A stretch of DNA of 64,000 bases from an uncultured bacterium (GTDB taxonomy: Bacteria; Verrucomicrobiota; Kiritimatiellia; RFP12; CAIWXQ01). The notes under the pieces are model-generated. The model saw nothing but the letters and a program-made list of their open reading frames with translations. It did no database searches and had not been told where the DNA came from. The stretch covers positions 1 to 64,000 of the forward strand of contig CAIWXQ010000041.1 of assembly GCA_903916675.1 (NCBI GenBank), in the 5' to 3' direction. Positions 6,905 through 15,017 of the stretch are shown piece by piece (position 1 is the first letter of the stretch; every line of letters begins with the position of its first letter). Position numbers and translations under genes: made by a program.

Positions 6905-8133
6905 TGGGGACGGGCGCGACGGTTTTTGTCCTAGCCGGTGGTTTGGGCACCCGACTTGCCCATGCGATTGGCGACGTGCCGAAGCCGATGGCCGATATTG
7001 CCGGCCATCCCTTTCTGGAATGGCAGCTGAAATATTTCATAAAACATAACTTTCGTGATTTCGTCCTGATGGTTGGCCACAAAAAGGAGGCCATCATGGA
7101 TTTTTTTCATGACGGCGCATCCCTGGGATCTCGGATCCGGTACTCGGCCGAGGAGGAACTGCTCGGAACAGGAGGCGCGTTTCTTCAGGCATTGGAGCGA
7201 TTTCCCTGCGAGTCATTTGTGCTTGCCAATGGCGACACCTATTTCGCAATTCCGATCCGCGTTCTGCTCAACCATGCGCGAGAAAGGGTGGGGGTGTCCG
7301 TCGGCCTCAAGCTGATGGACCGCCCGCAGCGGTACGGATGCGTGCGACTGGGAGCCGGACACGAAATTCTGGCGGTTGAGGAGAAGCGACTGGATGTGGC
7401 CGAGGGTTATATCAACGGAGGAATTTATGCCGGCGAGACCGCGGTCCTGCGTTCGTTCCGCGTTGAAAAGTGTTCATTGGAGAACGATCTTTTTCCCCGG
7501 CTGATGAAAAAACACGCATTGTTGGGGATTCCCTTTGGCGGCGGTTTTTTGGACATCGGAATACCGGAGGATTATTACCGGGGGCAAAGCCTGATTCCGT
7601 CGTGGTGCAGTCAGGAAGAAACACCGGCGCTTTTTTTGGACCGCGACGGAATCCTGATTGAGGACCGGAAATACGAAGCCGACCCGGAAAGACTGGTGTT
7701 CAAGGAGGAAGGGGTTGGCTTATTCCGGCGTTGCCTGCGGAAGGGGTGGAAACTAATTATTGTCTCGAACCAGGCCGGCGTTGCCAAGGGGATTCTTCCC
7801 CGGTCTGCGGTTGAAGACGTGAACGCCCGTATCAGGAGCCATTTTGCTGACTGGGGGGTCGAGTTCACGGATTTTTACCACTGCCCCTTTCATGCCGATG
7901 GAAAGCTTCCGGAATTTACAAGAGAAAGCCTGCGAAGAAAGCCCGCTCCGGGAATGCTGCTGGACGCCGCAGAACGTTGGCGAATCGACATGACACGGTC
8001 AATCATGATCGGCGACAAAGATTCCGACATGATCAATCTTCCCTATCTGCGCTCCTTTATCATTCCCGGCAGATATGCGATCAAAAACACCTCCCTGATT
8101 AGAAGTTACAGCGAAATCGAGTCTCTCGTCTGA
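6901..8133 (+). CDS. bifunctional heptose-1-P guanylyltransferase / heptose-1,7-bisphosphatase (HddC-GmhB fusion)
   Basis: A 410-aa two-domain enzyme. Residues about 1-235 are a nucleotidyltransferase (FVLAGGLGTRL, KPM, then ANGDTYF and FLDIGIPEDY) as in HddC. About 240-410 is a HAD phosphatase as in GmhB (LFLDRDGILIED, SNQAGVAKG, RRKPAPGM, IGDKDSDM). Together they dephosphorylate heptose-1,7-bisphosphate and load heptose-1-phosphate onto GDP. Start ATGATG overlaps the hddA stop (ATGA), so translation is coupled. The GmhB half keeps one Cys (HCPFH) but lacks the other three zinc ligands of E. coli GmhB (the His, and the CDC pair replaced by SLR), so it is probably zinc-free. Confidence 0.85.
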   Translation: MMGTGATVFVLAGGLGTRLAHAIGDVPKPMADIAGHPFLEWQLKYFIKHNFRDFVLMVGHKKEAIMDFFHDGASLGSRIRYSAEEELLGTGGAFLQALERFPCESFVLANGDTYFAIPIRVLLNHARERVGVSVGLKLMDRPQRYGCVRLGAGHEILAVEEKRLDVAEGYINGGIYAGETAVLRSFRVEKCSLENDLFPRLMKKHALLGIPFGGGFLDIGIPEDYYRGQSLIPSWCSQEETPALFLDRDGILIEDRKYEADPERLVFKEEGVGLFRRCLRKGWKLIIVSNQAGVAKGILPRSAVEDVNARIRSHFADWGVEFTDFYHCPFHADGKLPEFTRESLRRKPAPGMLLDAAERWRIDMTRSIMIGDKDSDMINLPYLRSFIIPGRYAIKNTSLIRSYSEIESLV

Positions 8134-8160
8134 ATGCGCAATGCGCAAGGATCCGTCCAC

Positions 8161-9285
8161 ATGCGAATCGCCATCATCTGCGACGAACTTGATCATGGGC
8201 GCCAGACCACGGGGATCAGCGTCTTTGTCCAAGAACTGCTCGCTGGATTGCGGCAGGTGTCGACCGAAGAAGAATTTCTGCTCATCCACGCCGACGCAAG
8301 GGTGCAACTTGGCGATGGCGGCCGTTTTCGAGATGTCATTCTCCCCCATGCCGGTGGCGAACTGATGCGCAACCTCAAACACCTGCCACGGCTGCTGCGC
8401 GAACTTGCGGTGGAAGTGGTGCATGAGCCGCGGCATTTCCCGCCGCGGCTTCCCGCAGGCATCAAGGGTGTGATCACAATCCATGATCTAGCCTCGATCA
8501 GCCACGCGCCACCCGGCTGGCAGTCGTTGGTGGTGTGTTTGCGCCAATGGGTTGGTTTGATGGTCCTGCTACGGCACTATACATGCGTGGCGGCGATTTC
8601 GCAATGGACGGCGGACGAGATCCACCGCTGGCTTGGCATCCGGCGTGACAAGATCCAAACAATCCTGCAGGCCATCACGCCCAATTTTCGGCCGGCGTCC
8701 ACGGCGGCAGTTGCGGCGCTCCGGTGCAAATACAAACTTGCCGGTTCTTACTGGCTGAACGTGGGGACAATTGGCTGGCGCAAGAATCAGACGGAACTGG
8801 TACGTGCCTTTGAACAGGTGGCCAGCCGCTTTCCGGAGGTCACACTGGTCATATCCGGGAGACCTTCCGATGCGTGGAGCCAGCTTAGCGCGGCGGTTGC
8901 CGTGGCAAAGCTTGGGGGGCGAATCCGCCTGCTTACGGATGTGCCGGATGAGGAGATGCCGGCCCTTTATACGGCTGCCGACTGGCTCATCTTTCCCAGC
9001 ATCTGCGAAGGGTTCGGGCTGCCTCTGCTGGAGGCGCAGGTATGCGGCACGCCCGTGATTTGCTCGCGCAACAGTTCACTGCGGGAGATCGGGGGCGACA
9101 GCATAGCGCCCATTGAGAACCCGCCACTGGCCAGTGCCATCGCGGCCGCAATTGTGGACGCGCAGCCCAGACGCGAGGCGTTGGTCGCGGCGGGGTTTTG
9201 CAACGCACAACGATTCTCGCGGGAGAAACGCGCCCGTGCCTACCTGCAAATTTACAGGGAGCTAGCGATTCGGCGTCGCGCCTAG
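8161..9285 (+). CDS. glycosyltransferase family 4
   Basis: A 374-aa GT-B glycosyltransferase. It begins MRIAIICDELDHGRQTTGIS, has a linker around NVGTIGWRKNQTELVRA, and a donor site SICEGFGLPLLEAQVCG carrying the E-x7-E pair. The start at 8161 has AAGGA nine bases upstream; an ATG at 8134 directly after the previous stop would add nine residues. It lies 27 bp behind the HddC-GmhB gene on the same strand, probably in one operon. A heptosyl- or mannosyltransferase role is inference. Confidence 0.85.
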   Translation: MRIAIICDELDHGRQTTGISVFVQELLAGLRQVSTEEEFLLIHADARVQLGDGGRFRDVILPHAGGELMRNLKHLPRLLRELAVEVVHEPRHFPPRLPAGIKGVITIHDLASISHAPPGWQSLVVCLRQWVGLMVLLRHYTCVAAISQWTADEIHRWLGIRRDKIQTILQAITPNFRPASTAAVAALRCKYKLAGSYWLNVGTIGWRKNQTELVRAFEQVASRFPEVTLVISGRPSDAWSQLSAAVAVAKLGGRIRLLTDVPDEEMPALYTAADWLIFPSICEGFGLPLLEAQVCGTPVICSRNSSLREIGGDSIAPIENPPLASAIAAAIVDAQPRREALVAAGFCNAQRFSREKRARAYLQIYRELAIRRRA

Positions 9286-9291
9286 CGTAGT

Positions 9292-10266
9292 TCAGAGAAT
9301 CTTCCGTCCAAAAGGGCGCAGGCAGACGTTTAGCGGGCGGATCAGAAGAAGAGCCCACCAGACAGCGATCATTCGCGGCAACCACACCCCGTTTGCCTTG
9401 CGAAGGATTTGGTCGGCTGCGTCCGGGTAGGGGAGCAGGAACGAGGGATGCCGGATCGCGGCGATCTGACCGACGTGACGCCGGCCATGATAACTCCAGG
9501 GGTTTGCCGCAAAAGTTGAGTCAGCACCGAATCCGAGATTTTGCACAAGATTTATGCAGGGATTGACGCAGAGCCCATGCTGTGAGAACACCAGATAGGC
9601 CCATTGGTGGTCCCAGTTGCTGCTGAGTCCGCGATAGTAGCGTCGCAACGCGCGCAGCCAGTAGCGCTGCTGGAGGCGTCTACGGAAGATGCCGCGGATC
9701 AATCCGTCCTGTTCGAACTGTGAAAAATTCTTGATGCGATAATCGTATTGATCGGCCACGCGTTTCCACGTGGCCCACCCCCAACAGTGCATGATCGGGG
9801 AGAAATAATAGCTGCCGTCGCCGAAGCCATGATCCAGCGGATTATATCCGGCGATGTGCATCACGCGGGTGTCATGCCGGTAGTGTGCCAGCAGTTCGGC
9901 GCAATAAGGGAAGAACGAGGGATCGGGTAGGCAGTCGTCCTCCAGAATGATCCCCTCTTCCACATGCTCAAAGAACCAGTGGATCGCTCCGCTGATGGCG
10001 GGGCCGCACCCCAGGTTCTGGTCGCGAAAAAGGGTCTGCACTTCGCAAGGCCAGTCCACCATTGTCGCCAGCTTGCGCGTTTCCTCGCAGCGCGCCGCTT
10101 CGCCCGGGTGGTCCGGGCGCGGGCCATCGGCGGCCACGAACAGGTGGCTGGGACGCGCGAGACGAATCGCCGCGAAGACACGGGCAGTGAGGGCCGGTCG
10201 GCGAAATACGAGAAATAGGATTGGCGGCGTCTCGTGGTGGTTAACAGAAGAGGATGGGTTAGTCAT
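9292..10266 (-). CDS. GT2/GT-A-like glycosyltransferase
   Basis: A 324-aa protein with a GT-A nucleotide-sugar fold. It has PPILFLVFRRP, AADGPRPDHP, and the metal-binding acidic stretch GIILEDDCLPDP, then HCWGWATWKRV, typical of the HlpA-like branch of this superfamily. The start at 10266 (MTNPSS) is preferred over a longer frame from 10305. The C-terminus has a hydrophobic WWALLLI patch that may associate with the membrane. It is convergent with the GT4 gene, with only six bases between stops. Substrate unknown. Confidence 0.75.
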   Translation of the reverse strand: MTNPSSSVNHHETPPILFLVFRRPALTARVFAAIRLARPSHLFVAADGPRPDHPGEAARCEETRKLATMVDWPCEVQTLFRDQNLGCGPAISGAIHWFFEHVEEGIILEDDCLPDPSFFPYCAELLAHYRHDTRVMHIAGYNPLDHGFGDGSYYFSPIMHCWGWATWKRVADQYDYRIKNFSQFEQDGLIRGIFRRRLQQRYWLRALRRYYRGLSSNWDHQWAYLVFSQHGLCVNPCINLVQNLGFGADSTFAANPWSYHGRRHVGQIAAIRHPSFLLPYPDAADQILRKANGVWLPRMIAVWWALLLIRPLNVCLRPFGRKIL

Positions 10267-10366
10267 GACAGGCCACTCTGAAACGTATAAACTGCACCGT
10301 AACAAATTGCCGAACTTGGGTCAAAGAATCTGACAACAAAACAATTTCCAGAACATCTCCTTTTGC

Positions 10367-12907
10367 ATGTCTGAGCCACGCATCAAGAACTTTGAACCGG
10401 GATTAGCCATGCCTGATCTTCCCGTGCGCGACGTGCTGCCGGAGATAGCGCGGGAGCTGGCCACGAACCGGCCGGTCGTGCTGCAGGCGCCGCCGGGCTC
10501 GGGCAAGACCACGCTGGTGGCGCCGTCGCTGCTGGACGCCCCCTGGCTACAGGGGCGGCGCATCGTGCTGCTCGAGCCGCGCCGTCTGGCGGCCCGCGCT
10601 GCGGCCCGCTACATGGCCCGCCTGCTCGGCGAGGAGGTCGGCCGGCGTGTCGGCTACCACATCCGTCTCGAACGCCGCGTGGGACCCGAGACGCGCATCG
10701 AGGTCCTGACGGAAGGGTTGCTTACCCAGCGCCTGTTGCACGACCCCGAGCTGCCGGACGTGGGCCTGGTGATCTTCGACGAATTTCACGAGCGCAGTCT
10801 GGCGGCGGACGCTGGGCTGGCGCTGGCGCTCGACGTCCGCCGCCACCTGCGGCCGGATCTGCGGCTTCTGGCCATGTCCGCCACACTCGACGCGCAGCCC
10901 GTAGCCGAGCACTTGGGCAATGGTGCGGTCGTCGCCGCGGAAGGACGCGCCTGGCCGGTGGAGACGCGCCTCGCGGCGCGGGCCAGCACAGCGCCGGTTC
11001 CGTGGCAGGTGGCGGACGCCGTGGCGCGGGTTGTGACCGAGGAGCCGGGGAGCGTTCTGGCTTTCCTGCCGGGCGAAGGGGAGATTCGTCGCGTTGTCGA
11101 GCGTCTGCGCGCGGCGCGTCTGCCGTCGGACGTCTCGGTACATCCACTCTTCGCGGCATTGCCGCGCGCCGCGCAGGACTCGGCCATCGAGCCGCCGGCA
11201 CCGGGCCGCCGTAAGATCGTGCTGGCGACCTCCATCGCGGAGTCGAGTCTGACCATCCTGGGTGTGCGCGTGGTGGTGGACTGCGGCTGGATGCGCGTGT
11301 CGCGCTTCTCGCCGCGCAACGGCATGTCGCGGCTGGAGACCTTGCGCATCACGCGCGACCGCGCCGACCAGCGTCGCGGACGCGCCGGCCGGACCGGGCC
11401 GGGCATCTGCTACCGGCTTTGGGACGAGGCCACGGAGCGTGCACTGGCGCCCGCGGCGTTGCCCGAGATTCTGGATGCCGACCTTGCGCCACTGGCCTTG
11501 CAGGCCGCAGCCTGGGGCGCTCCTGGACGCACGGAGCTGCCGTGGTTTACGCTGCCGCCAGACGCAGCCTGGCGCCGGGCCGTGGATCTGCTGCGCGAAC
11601 TGGAGGCCGTGGACGATGCCGGGCGGATCACGACGCGCGGCCGGCGCATGGCCGAACTGCCGGTGCATCCGCGCCTGGCGCACATGATCCTGTTGGCGGC
11701 GGAACAGGGTGGCGCGCGGCGCGCCTGCCTGCTGGCTGCGGCCGTTACGGAGCGTGCCGGCGAAACCTCCCTGCGCGGCGAAACCGACGCCCGGCGTCTG
11801 CTGGACCGGTTGGGATCAAGGGAGCTGTCTGATCAGGTGAATCCGCCTGATCAGACGGATCCCTCTGACTGGGCCCACCGCACGCGTCGCCTCGCCACAC
11901 AGTGGGCGCGCGGGTTTCCGGCGGACCGCGCCGTGTTGGACACCGGCCGCTTGCTGGCGTGGGCGTTCCCGGACCGCATTGCGCAGCGGCGCGATGCGCC
12001 CGGCCGTTTTCGCCTCGCCAACGGCGCTGGCGCGACGCTGGAGAGCATGGACGCCCTGGCAGCCGGCGAATGGCTGGTGGCGGTGGAGTTGCAGGACGAC
12101 GGGCCGGATGCGCGTATCCGGCTGGCCGCGCCTGTGGCGATCGAGGAGATGGCAGAGGATTTCAAGTCGCTGCTGCGGCGCGAGGACGAGATCATCTGGG
12201 ATCGCCGCAGCGAGGCGGTGAGCGCTGTGCGGCGGCTGAAGCTCGGCGCGTTGGTTCTTCGCGAGGGCGCGCTGGCCAATCCGGACCCTGCGGCAGTGCG
12301 GCAGGCGTTGTTCGACGGCATTCGGCAGAAGGGGCTCGCGCAGCTTCCCTGGTCGACCGCGGCGCGCGGCGTGCAGGCACGGATCCGGTTCCTTCGGCGC
12401 GTCTGCGGCGAAGCGAACTGGCCGGATGTCTCCGACGAGGCGCTGGTGGCGCGCCTGGAGGAGTGGCTGGGGGCGTGTGTGGGCGGCGTCACACGCTGGG
12501 AGCAGTTGCGGCGCGTGGACCTGGCAACGGCGCTGCTGGCGCAACTGGACGGCAATCGACACCGCGAACTGGATGCTCTGGCTCCGACGCACTTGACAGT
12601 GCCGAGCGGCTCGCATGTGTCGATCCAATACGACCAAGGCGAAACGCCGGTGCTGGCCGTGCGCGTGCAGGAGGTCTTCGGCCTGGCGGATTCCCCGCGC
12701 GTGGCAGGCGGTCGTGTGGTGGTCTGTCTGCATCTGCTCTCGCCGGCGCAGCGGCCCGTGCAGGTAACCACCGACCTGCGCAGTTTCTGGCAGAACGGCT
12801 ATCCGCTGGTTCGCAAGGAGCTGCGCGGACGGTATCCGCGCCACGCCTGGCCGGACGATCCATGGAGCGCCACACCCACCAGTCGCGTCAAGCCGCGGCG
12901 GAGATAG
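10367..12907 (+). CDS. hrpB: ATP-dependent helicase HrpB
   Basis: An 846-aa DExH-box helicase. Walker A is APPGSGKTT (41-49), motif II FDEFHERS, motif III MSATLD, and motif VI QRRGRAGRTGPG. The HrpB C-terminal domain follows and ends near HAWPDDPW. E. coli HrpB is about 810-820 aa. A second in-frame ATG at 10409 (MPDLPVRDVLPEI) aligns with its N-terminus and may be the true start. Near residues 485-500 a low-complexity stretch (SDQVNPPDQTDPSD) is encoded by an 11-bp inverted repeat and looks inserted. The biological role of HrpB is poorly defined. Confidence 0.9.
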   Translation: MSEPRIKNFEPGLAMPDLPVRDVLPEIARELATNRPVVLQAPPGSGKTTLVAPSLLDAPWLQGRRIVLLEPRRLAARAAARYMARLLGEEVGRRVGYHIRLERRVGPETRIEVLTEGLLTQRLLHDPELPDVGLVIFDEFHERSLAADAGLALALDVRRHLRPDLRLLAMSATLDAQPVAEHLGNGAVVAAEGRAWPVETRLAARASTAPVPWQVADAVARVVTEEPGSVLAFLPGEGEIRRVVERLRAARLPSDVSVHPLFAALPRAAQDSAIEPPAPGRRKIVLATSIAESSLTILGVRVVVDCGWMRVSRFSPRNGMSRLETLRITRDRADQRRGRAGRTGPGICYRLWDEATERALAPAALPEILDADLAPLALQAAAWGAPGRTELPWFTLPPDAAWRRAVDLLRELEAVDDAGRITTRGRRMAELPVHPRLAHMILLAAEQGGARRACLLAAAVTERAGETSLRGETDARRLLDRLGSRELSDQVNPPDQTDPSDWAHRTRRLATQWARGFPADRAVLDTGRLLAWAFPDRIAQRRDAPGRFRLANGAGATLESMDALAAGEWLVAVELQDDGPDARIRLAAPVAIEEMAEDFKSLLRREDEIIWDRRSEAVSAVRRLKLGALVLREGALANPDPAAVRQALFDGIRQKGLAQLPWSTAARGVQARIRFLRRVCGEANWPDVSDEALVARLEEWLGACVGGVTRWEQLRRVDLATALLAQLDGNRHRELDALAPTHLTVPSGSHVSIQYDQGETPVLAVRVQEVFGLADSPRVAGGRVVVCLHLLSPAQRPVQVTTDLRSFWQNGYPLVRKELRGRYPRHAWPDDPWSATPTSRVKPRRR
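11827..11856. repeat. inverted repeat embedded in hrpB
   Basis: GTCTGATCAGG at 11827-11837 and its exact complement at 11846-11856 enclose an 8-nt loop within the coding frame. It resembles intergenic TGATCAG-type repeats rather than conserved helicase sequence. Confidence 0.6.
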
Positions 12908-13091
12908 CGCGTGCGGAACGATGCCCCCTTCTTTCGTCCTACGCCTCCCGCATCCTGAACCTCGAACTCCGTGCCCTGAATCCTGCCCCCCCGAACATCC
13001 GCTGGATTCCCCGCCGATCAGCGACTATACTGACCGGCAGTTCAGCAGGACGCGTTGCGATCTTTGTGGTCGTAAACGCGGAGGGCGGGCC

Positions 13092-15017
13092 ATGGCGAAA
13101 AGCAGATCGATTACCCGGGCAGCGAAGATACGCCGGGCGACTGTCTCTGTCGCACGCGGCCAACGCCGGGCGCGGCCGACCAAGCTGGCGCCGACAGATG
13201 CGCTGCTGCAGTCGCACAAGGAACTGCTGGCGCTGTTCGAGGCTTCGCCGCTGGCGATTCATGCGATGAATGCCGATGGAATCGTCATACAATGGAACCC
13301 GACGGCAGAGCGGATATTCGGCTGGTCCGCGCGCGAGGCAATCGGGCAGCCGCTTCCCTTTGTCCCTCCCGAGAAGCGGGATGAGTTTCTCGCCCTGTTT
13401 CAGCGCACGCTGCGGGGCGAGGTGTGCAGCAACGTCGAAGTCAGCCGCCGGCGCAAAGACGGCACCCCCATCGAGATCAGCGTCTCGGTCGCGCCGTTGC
13501 GCGACACGCAGGGTCGCATTGTCGGTGCCGTCAGCCTGAATGCCGACATCACCGAGCGCAAGCGGCTCGAGGCGCGCGCGAAGGCGATGACGCACCGGTT
13601 GCAGACGATCCTTGCCGGGCAGCACTTCGGCATCCTGGTGGTGGATGGCGAAGGCCGGGTGGAGTATGTGAACGACACCCTAGTGGCGCAGTTCGGTCTT
13701 TCGCAGACGCTGGAGGAGTTGCGCGGGTGCCCGTCGGATAAATTTATCGCGCTGGTCGCGCCGGCGTATGCCGATCCGGTCGCGCTGGTGAAGCTGATCC
13801 AGGAGACAGTTGCACGGAACGTCACCTGCCATGGCGTCGAGATTAAGATGCGCGATGGGCAGGTCCTGATGGCTGACTTCATCCCGCTTTTTTATGAAGG
13901 ACGGCCCGCGGGGCGGATGTGGGTTCATCGCGACATTACGTCGCACAAACAGGCGGAAGCCGAGCTGCGGCGCATGACCCGGCTGTATGCGACCCTAAGC
14001 CGGGTGAACTATGCGATTGTGCACGTACGGACAGAGGCGGAGCTGCTGCAGGAGGCCTGCCGGGCGGCGGTGGATCAAGGAGGATTCAAACTGGCATGGG
14101 TGGGGCAGTACGAACCGAAGACGCATGCCATCGTGCCAGTCATACGATACGGATCACCCGGGCAGTACGTCGACACTCTCCGAATCTCGGCCGATAACGG
14201 CCCCCTGGGACAGGGGCCCACCGGACGGGCGTTTCGCGAGGGCAAGCTGGTTTTCTGCAACGACCTCGCGAACGAGCCGCGCGTGGAGCCGTGGCGGGAG
14301 TCCCAGCAGGTGGCGGAACTGTTGTCGTCGGCCGGCGTGCCGATCCACGTTGGCGGGCAGTTGTGGGGTGTCCTGACGGTCTATTCCGGCGAGAAAAATT
14401 TCTTCCGGAAAGAAGAGACCTCGCTGCTGGAGGAGATGGCGCAGGAAGTCTCTTTTGCGATGGATTACCTGACCAAGGAGGGGGCGTTGCGGAAGGCGGA
14501 AGAGATGTACCGGCAACTGGTGGAAGAGGCGCCGAATGGCATCTTCCGGCTGGACGAGCAGGGCAATTTTATCTTTGTGAATTCCACGATCTGCCAGATG
14601 CTTGGCTACACCCGCGAGGAATTGCTGCAACGCAACATTCTCGACACCTATCCGGCTGCGGAACAGAAACGCGGTCGACAGCGGCTGGCGGCCATTCGGA
14701 AGGGCGTGATCAAAAGCTTCGAGCGCCTGATGGTGCGCCAAGACGGCAGCACGTTCGCTGTTCATGTGAACACCTGGCAGCTGGAACAAGGGCACATACA
14801 AGCAATTGTGCAGGATATCACCGAGCGCCGGCAGGCGGAGGAGCGGATGTCCGCACAACTTGCGGAACTGCGCCGGTGGCAGGATGTGATTCTGGACCAC
14901 GAGGAGCGGGTGCAGGAGCTAAAGCAGGAAGTGAATGCACTTTGCCGCCGACTGGGCGAACCGGTACGATATGCCAGTCAGGAATCTGTGACACAGCCGG
15001 GAGATGGGGGGACATGA
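13092..15017 (+). CDS. PAS-PAS-GAF-PAS sensory protein without kinase domain
   Basis: A 641-aa soluble sensor. PAS 1 covers about 45-160, PAS 2 about 165-290 (GILVVDGEGRVEYVND), a GAF domain about 300-465, and PAS 3 about 470-595 (GIFRLDEQGNFIFVNS). The tail is a coiled coil (LRRWQDVILDHEERVQELK) found on PAS proteins that lack a transmitter. No H-box or ATPase motifs are present. The start at 13092 follows a purine-rich GAGGGCGGG; upstream in-frame codons encode low-complexity sequence. Its stop overlaps the start of a hybrid kinase (ATGA), so the two probably form one signalling unit. Confidence 0.85.
   Translation: MAKSRSITRAAKIRRATVSVARGQRRARPTKLAPTDALLQSHKELLALFEASPLAIHAMNADGIVIQWNPTAERIFGWSAREAIGQPLPFVPPEKRDEFLALFQRTLRGEVCSNVEVSRRRKDGTPIEISVSVAPLRDTQGRIVGAVSLNADITERKRLEARAKAMTHRLQTILAGQHFGILVVDGEGRVEYVNDTLVAQFGLSQTLEELRGCPSDKFIALVAPAYADPVALVKLIQETVARNVTCHGVEIKMRDGQVLMADFIPLFYEGRPAGRMWVHRDITSHKQAEAELRRMTRLYATLSRVNYAIVHVRTEAELLQEACRAAVDQGGFKLAWVGQYEPKTHAIVPVIRYGSPGQYVDTLRISADNGPLGQGPTGRAFREGKLVFCNDLANEPRVEPWRESQQVAELLSSAGVPIHVGGQLWGVLTVYSGEKNFFRKEETSLLEEMAQEVSFAMDYLTKEGALRKAEEMYRQLVEEAPNGIFRLDEQGNFIFVNSTICQMLGYTREELLQRNILDTYPAAEQKRGRQRLAAIRKGVIKSFERLMVRQDGSTFAVHVNTWQLEQGHIQAIVQDITERRQAEERMSAQLAELRRWQDVILDHEERVQELKQEVNALCRRLGEPVRYASQESVTQPGDGGT

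Noticed and set aside
14291-15013. N-terminal extension of the hybrid kinase frame
   Set aside because: It overlaps the PAS/GAF protein in another frame and is arginine/glycine-rich shadow. The kinase starts at 15014 at an ATGA overlap.
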